The position numbers were made by a program, and so were the translations under genes. Below, one piece after another: positions 1-6,098 of a stretch of 9,903 nucleotides of DNA (the first letter of the stretch is position 1; each line of letters begins with the position of its first letter). This DNA is from CAZYJD01 sp964647785 (lineage in GTDB: Bacteria; Bacteroidota; Bacteroidia; NS11-12g; UBA9320). The notes under the pieces were generated by a model that saw nothing but the letters and a program-made list of their open reading frames with translations, was not told the DNA's origin and searched no databases. The stretch spans positions 1-9,903 of the forward strand of contig CAZYJD010000074.1 of assembly GCA_964647785.1 (NCBI GenBank), in the 5' to 3' direction.

Positions 1-1
1 T

Positions 2-2098
2 TTTGTGAAGTACGATGGAAGCGGAACGGACATGCTAGGTTATGACAATGGGCAGAGGGCTCTTCCAACCGGAGGAAGCACCGATATTCCTCAATATGCC
101 AACGTGGTGGGCAATCCAGATGGTGAACAAGGGCAGGAATACCAAAGCATTTTAAGAAGTTTCGATCCAACCTTGGGAGGTTATCGTTCCACCAGTTTCA
201 TGGATGTGAGCATGAGCTATTCATTTGCCAATCAACGTCAGTTAAAGAACGAAAAGTGGAAACTCGGTTACAATGCGGCCATAACATACAAGAACGAAAG
301 AGAGTATTATGAAGATGCTGAGTTTAACCTCTACGCCAAAGACAACCAGCCTGCCAATTATGAGCTGATTGCATTGGAGCAGCAGAACGGTGATTTTGGA
401 GTGAATAAGGTGTTGGTAGGCGGGCTCGCTTCTGTGGCGATTAAATCGCTCAACTCAAAAGTAAAACTAAATGTGTTGCACATACAGAATGGTGAGTCAA
501 AAGCCGGTATTTTCTATTTTCAAAACACCAACCTTGGGGCCAATTTCGAAGCCAACCAGTTTAACTTGGAATACACCCAACGCACCCTTACCAATGTGTT
601 GTTAAACGGCACGCACAAATGGCAGGATGGCAAATGGGAATTCGACTGGAAATTCTCACCCACTCGTTCAGCCATCGAAGATCCGGACATCCGATTTACG
701 CGTTTCCGCCTGCCTAGCAATACCATTGGCACCGAAGTGGGACTTCCTGAAAGAATCTGGCGTTTCCTGGAGGAATACAACTTTGCCAGCAAGGCCGATT
801 TTACCCGTGAGTACAAGTTTAGATCGCAATCTGCTAAGTTCCTGTTTGGGGCCGCCCATACTTATAAAATGCGCGACTACAACATTCAGAACTTCCAGTT
901 CTCCATTGGTGGAGGTGCACAATTCACAGGAGATCCAAATGAAATATTTGTCGAAGAGAATTATTTCTCTGCCGAAAACAGGAGTGGACTTCGCTATGCT
1001 CCTCAGTTCATCCCCATCAACCCGAATGAGTTTCAGGCCAATGTGAATTATGCCGCTGCTTATGTGAGCAATGAAATGAACCTCACCCAGCAGCTTAAAA
1101 CCATTGTAGGACTTCGCTTTGAGAAATACGATCAGTATTACACCGGAACCAATCAAACCGGAAGCATTGCGCTGGATAATGAGCAAGTAATTGACGACCT
1201 GAATTTGTTTCCAAGCATCAATCTTGTGTACAATGTGAGTCAGGAGCAGAACATCCGGGCATCTTACACCCGCACCATTGCTCGTCCTTCCATGAAGGAA
1301 ATGTCATTCGCCGAAATTCTAGACCCCATTACCGGTAGAACGTTCATCGGAGGGATGCTTTCAGAAACAACCAATGGCGGAACAGAGATTTTGTGGGATG
1401 GAAATTTGCAATCCACCAACATCAACAATTTTGACCTGCGTTGGGAACTCTTCAAAAAGAATGGCAACAACGTATCATTAAGTGCTTTCTTCAAGACCCT
1501 GCAGAATCCAATCGAGATTGTACAGTTTCTGGCAGACCCCGGAAGCTTTCAGCCACGTAATGTTGGAGATGCCCGCATCATTGGTGGAGAGTTTGAGTTT
1601 AAAAAGTCGCTCGGATTCGTTTCCCCGACACTGGAAAAACTGGCTTTCAATGCCAACTTCACCTACACTCAATCGAGCATCCTGATTTCTGAAACTGAAA
1701 AGCGATCAAGAACCAGTGCAGCCAGAGAGGGAGAGCTGATTGCCGACCGCCGTACCATGGCCGGACAGGCTCCTTGGATATTGAATGGTGGACTTTCATG
1801 GAATGATAAAGATCGGTCACTTGAAGCGGGTGTTTTCTATAATGTGCAGGGGCCTACCCTCATGTTCGTAGGTTTCGGAAACCGTGCCAATGTTTATTCC
1901 GTTCCATTTCACAGCCTCAATGTGAATGTGAGCAAGAATTTTGGCAAAGAAGAACGCATGTCGCTTGGAATCAAAGCCAGCAATCTGCTCAACGATTGGA
2001 AAGAGCAAATATTTAGTTCATACCAGGCACAGGATCAGTACTTCCAACGCTTGAGACCCGGAACAAGCATCGGGGTTAAATTCGGTTACAAATTTTGA
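2..2098 (+). CDS. TonB-dependent outer-membrane receptor, C-terminal part (5' truncated)
   Basis: About 699 codons of a frame already open at the left edge. The GTG at position 5 is internal, not a start. The product reads as the transmembrane beta-barrel of a TonB-dependent receptor: alternating amphipathic strands rich in aromatic residues, repeated N-x-N-x-x-Y/F patterns (for example NANFTYTQSS and LNVNVSKNFG), and a last strand ending in aromatic Phe (GVKFGYKF), the usual signal for barrel insertion. Near the visible start is LGYDNGQRALPTG, which resembles the D/N-G-x-R-A-L-P segment near the plug-barrel junction of Bacteroidota receptors. Signal peptide, any N-terminal carboxypeptidase-like domain and the plug lie outside the window. 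From usual family length, perhaps 200-300 residues are missing. Such receptors take up substrates across the outer membrane using TonB-ExbBD energy. The substrate cannot be told from the sequence, and no SusD partner follows. Confidence 0.9.
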   Translation, partial: FVKYDGSGTDMLGYDNGQRALPTGGSTDIPQYANVVGNPDGEQGQEYQSILRSFDPTLGGYRSTSFMDVSMSYSFANQRQLKNEKWKLGYNAAITYKNEREYYEDAEFNLYAKDNQPANYELIALEQQNGDFGVNKVLVGGLASVAIKSLNSKVKLNVLHIQNGESKAGIFYFQNTNLGANFEANQFNLEYTQRTLTNVLLNGTHKWQDGKWEFDWKFSPTRSAIEDPDIRFTRFRLPSNTIGTEVGLPERIWRFLEEYNFASKADFTREYKFRSQSAKFLFGAAHTYKMRDYNIQNFQFSIGGGAQFTGDPNEIFVEENYFSAENRSGLRYAPQFIPINPNEFQANVNYAAAYVSNEMNLTQQLKTIVGLRFEKYDQYYTGTNQTGSIALDNEQVIDDLNLFPSINLVYNVSQEQNIRASYTRTIARPSMKEMSFAEILDPITGRTFIGGMLSETTNGGTEILWDGNLQSTNINNFDLRWELFKKNGNNVSLSAFFKTLQNPIEIVQFLADPGSFQPRNVGDARIIGGEFEFKKSLGFVSPTLEKLAFNANFTYTQSSILISETEKRSRTSAAREGELIADRRTMAGQAPWILNGGLSWNDKDRSLEAGVFYNVQGPTLMFVGFGNRANVYSVPFHSLNVNVSKNFGKEERMSLGIKASNLLNDWKEQIFSSYQAQDQYFQRLRPGTSIGVKFGYKF

Positions 2099-2122
2099 TG
2101 AATTGAAATTTGAAAGAAGTAA

Positions 2123-2146
2123 GGGGGAGCTTAGGCTCCCTTTTTT
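2123..2146 (+). terminator. Intrinsic terminator of the TonB receptor gene
   Basis: A perfect 6-bp GC-rich stem (GGGAGC at 2125-2130 with GCTCCC at 2135-2140) closes a TTAG loop and is followed by six T residues (2141-2146). G-T pairs and the A/T flanks can lengthen the stem. It lies 25 nt after the receptor stop codon and 7 nt past the stop codon of the convergent sua5 gene. On the minus strand the tract after the stem is C/T-mixed rather than T-rich, so it should end plus-strand transcription well and minus-strand transcription less well. Confidence 0.85.
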
Positions 2147-2151
2147 ATGCA

Positions 2152-3123
2152 TTAGCAATGGGAGGCTCTGCGCAGACGGTCGTTGATGGCCTTGCCGAGG
2201 CCTTCATCTGGCACTTTGAGTGCAATGATGGCTTCCGGCTTCAATTTGTCGAGCTCTCGTATGCCCGCAAACAAATTTCTGGCAGCTTCATCCAGGTTAC
2301 ATTCATTGCTCAACTCCTTGATGTATTGAATGCCTGTAGGCACATTGGCATCATCGGGAATGCATAGGCACAGCAAAGCGCAGTTCTCATAGTTTTCAGC
2401 CATTTGTAATATTTCGGCCTCGGTATGGCATAAAATTAATGGGGTATGGGGGGCATAGTGTTGATCAAGCTGACCGGGTGCATTCGGTTTTGAGCTTTCA
2501 GCCACCTGCAACAAGACGGGCCCACAAACGGCTTCAATTTCTTCAAGTGGTATGCCTCCATAACGGTACAGAACAGGTTGATCTTCCTCGTTCACTCCGA
2601 TGATGGTGCTTTCAACACCCACAGGACTTTCACCCCCATCCAGTATGTAATCTAATTTGTCGCCCAACTGATCCAGCACATGTGAAGAACGCGTAGGACT
2701 CACATATCCAAAAGGGTTTGCACTGGGTGCTGCCAGCGGGAAACCTGTCTTCCGAAGCAATTCAAGGCTCAGAGGATGCTTTGGGACCCGAAAACCCGCC
2801 GAAGGGAGTCCGCTGCAAACCACATCGGGTATGCGTTCATTTCGAGGAAGTATGAGCGTAAGCGGCCCCGGCCAAAAATGTTGGGCCAGCTGTTTCAGTG
2901 CAACAGGAAATCGGGTAATGTATTGTTCCAGCTGATCAATATCTGCCAGGTGAACAATCAAGGGGTCGAAACTCGGTCGATTTTTCGCTTTGAATATACC
3001 AATAACCGCTTCTGCATCTAAAGCGTTCGCAGCAAGTCCATAAACAGTTTCAGTTGGGATGGCCACCAGCCCACCGGATCGGAGAATATCAGCGGCCTTA
3101 TCCGTATCCGTGCCTATTTTCAT
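2152..3123 (-). CDS. sua5: L-threonylcarbamoyladenylate synthase, Sua5 (long) type
   Basis: 323 residues. The family makes threonylcarbamoyl-AMP from threonine, bicarbonate and ATP; TsaD with its partners then transfers the group to A37 of ANN-decoding tRNAs (t6A). The YrdC/TsaC domain fills about residues 5-190, with PTETVYGL (23-30), KAKNRP (45-50, the KxR element), WPGPLTLIL (84-92), RVPKHP, SAN (134-136) and DGG...GVESTI (162-174). A C-terminal Sua5 domain follows, opened by PGQLDQHYAP (216-225), the linker motif of long Sua5 proteins that is absent from short TsaC. The length fits Sua5 (about 320-350). The ATG overlaps the TGA of the upstream response regulator gene (ATGA, 3123-3120), so translational coupling is likely. 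No key motif is missing. The gene stops 7 nt before the convergent terminator hairpin. Confidence 0.96.
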   Translation of the reverse strand: MKIGTDTDKAADILRSGGLVAIPTETVYGLAANALDAEAVIGIFKAKNRPSFDPLIVHLADIDQLEQYITRFPVALKQLAQHFWPGPLTLILPRNERIPDVVCSGLPSAGFRVPKHPLSLELLRKTGFPLAAPSANPFGYVSPTRSSHVLDQLGDKLDYILDGGESPVGVESTIIGVNEEDQPVLYRYGGIPLEEIEAVCGPVLLQVAESSKPNAPGQLDQHYAPHTPLILCHTEAEILQMAENYENCALLCLCIPDDANVPTGIQYIKELSNECNLDEAARNLFAGIRELDKLKPEAIIALKVPDEGLGKAINDRLRRASHC

Positions 3124-4481
3124 TTTTTGCTTCGCTTCAAGTCGTATTTGTCGATCTTGTTATATAAATGGCTTCTTTGAATATCAATTTCCTGAGCCGT
3201 TTTGGCAACGTTCCAGCTATTCTTCTTCAGTTTGGCGTCAATGAAAATTTTCTCTGTATAGTCTTTCCAATCCTGAAATTTTTCGAACTGATGAACAATT
3301 TCCAAAGAGCCTGTTTTGGTGCCACTGGCATTCGCAAAATTCAATACATCTTCGCCGGTAATCTTATTGCCGCACAAGATGATTAAACGTTCAATCACAT
3401 TTCGAAGCTCGCGGATATTCCCTGACCATTGAATTTTTTTAAGTTCTTCAATGGCGGAAGGACTGAGGTGTTTTCTAGGGATGCTGTAGTCTTCACAAAT
3501 TTCTTGAAGGAACTTTTCGGCAATGAGCGGAATGTCATCTGTTCTTTCATTCAGCGAAGGAACGTGTATGAGGATCACACTCAATCGGTGGTAAAGGTCC
3601 ATCCGGAAGTTCCCTTCATCAATTTCGTGCATCAGGTTTTTGTTGGTTGCGGCAATGACACGAACATCTACATCGATATCCGATTCGCCACCCACCCGCG
3701 TGATCTTGTTTTCCTGTAGGGCGCGCAGCACTTTTGCCTGTGCAGAGGGACTCATATCTCCAATTTCATCGAGAAAGAGGGTGCCTCCATTGGCTTGTTC
3801 AAATTTTCCCAAGCGTTTTTTTAGCGCACTGGTAAATGAACCTTTTTCGTGGCCAAATAATTCACTCTCGATTAATTCGGCAGGGATGGCGGCACAGTTC
3901 ACTTCGATAAATGGTTTGCTAGCTCGAATGCTTCTTTCATGCAGCCAACGGGCAACCAATTCCTTACCCGTTCCATTCTCTCCTGTTATCAGTACCCTGG
4001 CGTCGGTAGGTGCCACTTTTTCAATGGTGTCTTTTATTTTTTGGATGGCAGGTGAGTCCCCAACGATCTCGCGGGTTTTGCTGATTTTTCTTTTCAGCAC
4101 CTTGGTTTCAATTACCAAATGATTCTTTTCTGCTGCGTTCCTAACGCTAATGAGCAGTTTATTCAAATCAGGTGGTTTGGTGATGAAATCGAATGCACCT
4201 TTTTTGGTGGCTTCTAGGGCTGTCTCTACCGTGCCATGGCCGGAAATCATGATGAATGGAATATCTGCATCCAGCTCCCTGGACTTATCCAGAAGTTCCA
4301 ACCCATCCATGCCGGGCATTTTGATGTCGCAAAGGGCCACATCATAATTGAATTTCTTCAGCATTTCCAAAGCCTCTTTTCCGTTGGAAGCTTCTTCCAC
4401 CTCATGCCCCTCATAACCGAGGATGTCTTTGAGCGTTTCACGGATGCTTTCTTCGTCGTCTATGATTAATATTCTCGCCAT
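3120..4481 (-). CDS. Sigma-54-dependent response regulator, NtrC family
   Basis: 453 residues in three domains. The receiver domain (1-119) has acidic pocket D8/D9, phospho-acceptor D52 (CDIKMPGMDG), S80 and K102. The AAA+ sigma-54 interaction domain (about 139-370) has Walker A GENGTGKE (167-174), Walker B TLFLDE (234-239) and arginine-finger region FRMDLYHRL (292-300). A Fis-type helix-turn-helix ends the protein, with recognition helix around QRSHLYNKIDK (435-445). Such proteins, once phosphorylated by a partner histidine kinase, open sigma-54 promoters. The loop normally reading GAFTGA is GSFTSA here (214-219): the central F and T are kept, the second and fifth residues are both Ser. No histidine kinase is in the window, so the signal and targets are unknown. 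An in-frame TAA at 4493-4491 rules out a start further upstream. The leader is A-rich (AAAAGAACAAG before ATG) without a strong Shine-Dalgarno. The start lies about 14 nt beyond the end of rnpB on the same strand. Confidence 0.95.
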   Translation of the reverse strand: MARILIIDDEESIRETLKDILGYEGHEVEEASNGKEALEMLKKFNYDVALCDIKMPGMDGLELLDKSRELDADIPFIMISGHGTVETALEATKKGAFDFITKPPDLNKLLISVRNAAEKNHLVIETKVLKRKISKTREIVGDSPAIQKIKDTIEKVAPTDARVLITGENGTGKELVARWLHERSIRASKPFIEVNCAAIPAELIESELFGHEKGSFTSALKKRLGKFEQANGGTLFLDEIGDMSPSAQAKVLRALQENKITRVGGESDIDVDVRVIAATNKNLMHEIDEGNFRMDLYHRLSVILIHVPSLNERTDDIPLIAEKFLQEICEDYSIPRKHLSPSAIEELKKIQWSGNIRELRNVIERLIILCGNKITGEDVLNFANASGTKTGSLEIVHQFEKFQDWKDYTEKIFIDAKLKKNSWNVAKTAQEIDIQRSHLYNKIDKYDLKRSKK

Positions 4482-4495
4482 CTTGTTCTTTTAAA

Positions 4496-4866
4496 AAGTG
4501 TAAGCCTGTAAGCCGGGTTCTGTTCATTTTCAGAGAAAATGCGTTTGCCATTTATCTGAGCAACCTACCCTCCGCGGCAACCCACCTAAGTGGGAAATCG
4601 GACGGGCAACCCTCCATCCGCGGTATATTTGGTCTTGCAGCGTGCAAGGTTTGTACCCGTATGAAATTGCTTGCATACAGCCTGAGCCCTTACCTCAGGT
4701 TTTCACCCTTACCAGAGGCAAAGCCGCTGGCGGTTATTTTCTGTTACACTCGCTGTCATCTGAGAATTGCTTCTCCGATGCCCACCTTTTCAGATGGTGC
4801 ACTGCCCTGCGCTGCCCGGACTTTCCTCCCGTACGTTTAAACGAGCGACAAACCGGCTTACACTTC
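4496..4866 (-). ncRNA. rnpB: RNase P RNA (bacterial type A)
   Basis: About 370 nt, the catalytic RNA that removes 5' leaders from pre-tRNA. Read on the minus strand it contains the near-universal P4 5' segment GAGGAAAGTCCGGGC, the central GGTAAGGGTGAAAA...GGTAAGGGCTC region, GCAAGACCAAATA, GGGTAGGTTGCTCAGATAAATG, and the 3' signature ACAGAACCCGGCTTA. All occur in the same order as in E. coli RNase P RNA. The ends are set by P1: AAGTGTAAGCC (4865-4855 on the minus strand) pairs perfectly, 11 bp, with GGCTTACACTT (4506-4496). Four conserved bases GTCG near the 5' end can form P2 with CGGC near the 3' end. The 3' end runs into TTTTT and then straight into the leader of the sigma-54 regulator gene. 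Exact ends are inferred from pairing and may be off by a few bases. Open reading frames across this region are incidental. Confidence 0.97.
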
Positions 4867-4869
4867 ATA

Positions 4870-4902
4870 CAAAAATACGAGGATGTATAGAATATTTGAC
4901 AA
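4870..4902 (-). promoter_or_regulatory. Bacteroidota-type promoter for rnpB
   Basis: On the minus strand TATTTTTG (4877-4870) matches the Bacteroidota -7 element TAnnTTTG exactly. A TTG at 4902-4900 lies 22 nt upstream, in the range expected for the -33 element. The RNase P RNA 5' end predicted from P1 pairing (about 4866-4863) begins 4-7 nt after TATTTTTG, as expected for a transcription start. The match between the two independent predictions is the main support. The same promoter may also serve the regulator and sua5 genes. Confidence 0.7.
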
Positions 4903-4945
4903 CACGAATGATGCAAAAGCAATTTTGATCGAATTCTGTTGCGAC

Positions 4946-4978
4946 TTTGTCATAATCAACAGCCCTCCAATATTTTTA
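4946..4978 (+). promoter_or_regulatory. Possible promoter for the thioredoxin-lipoprotein gene cluster
   Basis: TTTG at 4946-4949 is followed after 21 nt by TATTTTTA (4971-4978), which matches TAnnTTTG at all but the last position. The spacing fits the Bacteroidota -33/-7 pattern. Transcription would start near 4984, leaving a leader of about 20 nt before the ATG at 5003. It is divergent from the rnpB promoter in the same 136-nt intergenic region. The imperfect -7 element and the AT-rich context make this less certain than the rnpB promoter. Confidence 0.45.
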
Positions 4979-4979
4979 T

Positions 4980-4997
4980 AAAGAAAGCTGTTTCTTT
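4980..4997 (+). repeat. 7-bp inverted repeat in the leader of the redox/protease cluster
   Basis: AAAGAAA (4980-4986), loop GCTG, TTTCTTT (4991-4997). The repeat spans the expected transcription start and ends 5 nt before the ATG at 5003. It could be an operator-like dyad or a weak mRNA hairpin. The arms are A/G-rich and low in complexity, so chance is possible. Confidence 0.5.
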
Positions 4998-5002
4998 GAA
5001 AG

Positions 5003-5477
5003 ATGCTGAAGAGAATTTCTCATTTGATTCTGATGTGGGGATTTATTTCGCTCATGGCTTGTGGCCAAAAAGTACAAGTGGTGAACACAGAGCAATTGTT
5101 AGAGGCAATCAAGCCTCATTCAGATTCCCTGCATGTGGTGAATNNNNNNNNNNCCCTGTATCGCAGAAATGCCCCATTTTGTTCGTTATGCAGAGGAGAA
5201 CCCCGATGTTCAATTCACTTTTATTTCACTTGACTTTGCCGATGACGTGGCTAAGGTTGAGCAATTTTCCAAGGTTAAAAACTTGCCGGGGCAGCAGTTG
5301 CTGATGAACAATGTGGATTACAACAGTTGGTTGCCCATGGTGGATTCCACCTGGCAAGGAAATATTCCGTTCACCATTCTAAGCTATCGCGGGCATAAAA
5401 TGGCACATGCCGGTTCCATTTCTTCATATGAGGAACTGCTGAAACGCATAGAAAAAATCAAAATTAAAACACCATGA
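5003..5477 (+). CDS. TlpA/ResA-like thioredoxin-fold lipoprotein (interrupted by assembly gap)
   Basis: The start at 5003 gives a lipoprotein signal peptide with lipobox L-M-A-C (Cys20) followed by GQK. The reading frame meets 10 N (5144-5153) right after LHVVN and resumes in a different frame as PCIAEMPHFVRYAEENP, ending at TGA 5475-5477. Together they match the thioredoxin core VVN-[FWATWCx]-PCIAEMP, so the first active-site Cys lies in the gap and the second is the Cys of PC just after it. The downstream part has the cis-proline region NIPFTIL. If seven residues are missing (21 nt), the frame is restored and the protein has about 161 residues, a normal size. The apparent frameshift is therefore probably an arbitrary gap length, not a mutation. 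The likely role is thiol-disulfide exchange in the periplasm, anchored by lipid. The stop overlaps the next gene's ATG (ATGA, 5474-5477). Confidence 0.88.
5144..5153. other. Assembly gap (10 N)
   Basis: Ten undetermined bases inside the thioredoxin-lipoprotein gene. The flanking frames differ, and the family motif expected there needs about 21 nt, so the N count is probably a placeholder rather than a measured length. Confidence 0.95.
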
Positions 5478-6094
5478 AAAATAGCATAAGCATTCTCCTT
5501 CTTGTTTCTATCGCCCTTTTTACAACATCCATGAAACCGGCTGTTACCGCTTATCAGCCCGGCGATATCGCTACTGATTTTAAATTGAAGAACATTGATG
5601 GTAAAATGCTCTCACTATCAGATATGAAAGGGGCAAAAGGCTTTATTGTAACTTTTACTTGCAACCACTGCCCATTCTCAGTTGCCTACGAAGACCGCAT
5701 CATTGCTTTGAACAATAAATACGCTCCACTCGGATATCCGGTTGTTGCCATCAATCCCAACGATGCCGTTCAATATCCAGACGATAATTTTGAAAACATG
5801 CAGCAACGCGCCAAAGAAAAAAGCTTTAATTTTCCATACCTGGTTGATGAAACCCAGGAAATTGCAAAGGCCTACGGTGCGGTTCGAACACCTCACGTTT
5901 TTATATTGCAATACAATGAAGACGGAGAACTAATGGTTGAATACATCGGAGCCATCGATAACAATGTGAAGGATGCATCTGCGGCTACAGAGCATTATGC
6001 AGCCGATGCAATTGACCAACTGATAGCCGATGAAGAGGTTCGTGTAAAAAGCACAAAAGCGGTGGGTTGCACGATCAAATGGAAAGCAGAATAA
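5474..6094 (+). CDS. Exported peroxiredoxin-like/thioredoxin-family protein (CxxC, PRX_like1 type)
   Basis: 206 residues. A hydrophobic N-terminal segment (about 4-19) suggests Sec export; cleavage is probably near AVTA-Y (26/27). The AhpC/TSA-redoxin fold starts at PGDIATDFKLKNIDGK. VTFTCNHCPFS holds a CxxC pair (C63, C66) at the position of the peroxidatic Cys, followed by the family's VAINPND. The C-terminal GCTIKWK carries a third Cys (C199), which from memory is a recurring ending in this family. These proteins are usually annotated as thioredoxin-family or redoxin proteins; a precise substrate is not established, so this could be a thiol-disulfide reductase or a weak peroxidase. The ATG overlaps the stop of the thioredoxin-lipoprotein gene, which points to coupled translation and joint function in the cell envelope. 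The M36 protease gene starts 4 nt after its stop. Confidence 0.88.
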   Translation: MKNSISILLLVSIALFTTSMKPAVTAYQPGDIATDFKLKNIDGKMLSLSDMKGAKGFIVTFTCNHCPFSVAYEDRIIALNNKYAPLGYPVVAINPNDAVQYPDDNFENMQQRAKEKSFNFPYLVDETQEIAKAYGAVRTPHVFILQYNEDGELMVEYIGAIDNNVKDASAATEHYAADAIDQLIADEEVRVKSTKAVGCTIKWKAE

Positions 6095-6098
6095 CTGA

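Noticed and set aside
668..1186. 172-codon minus-strand frame opposite the TonB receptor gene
   Set aside because: No recognisable motif, low-quality composition, and complete overlap with a clear outer-membrane barrel gene.
2208..2228. Possible sigma-54 -24/-12 site (TGGCAC, N5, GTGC)
   Set aside because: One mismatch in the -12 element, located inside the sua5 coding region, and pointing at no gene start. A similar imperfect match near 9754 lies inside the membrane protein gene.
4642..4922. Open reading frames of 62-82 codons on both strands in the rnpB region
   Set aside because: They overlie the conserved RNase P RNA core, match no protein family I recognise, and are explained by the RNA gene.
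4939..5304. 121-codon plus-strand frame running across the N gap
   Set aside because: It is out of frame with the lipoprotein signal peptide and the PCIAEMP thioredoxin segment, and stays open only because of the N run.
5003..5477. True frameshift or pseudogene in the thioredoxin lipoprotein gene
   Set aside because: Both halves fit one family, and inserting the expected 21 nt restores the frame. The 10-N length is more likely a placeholder.
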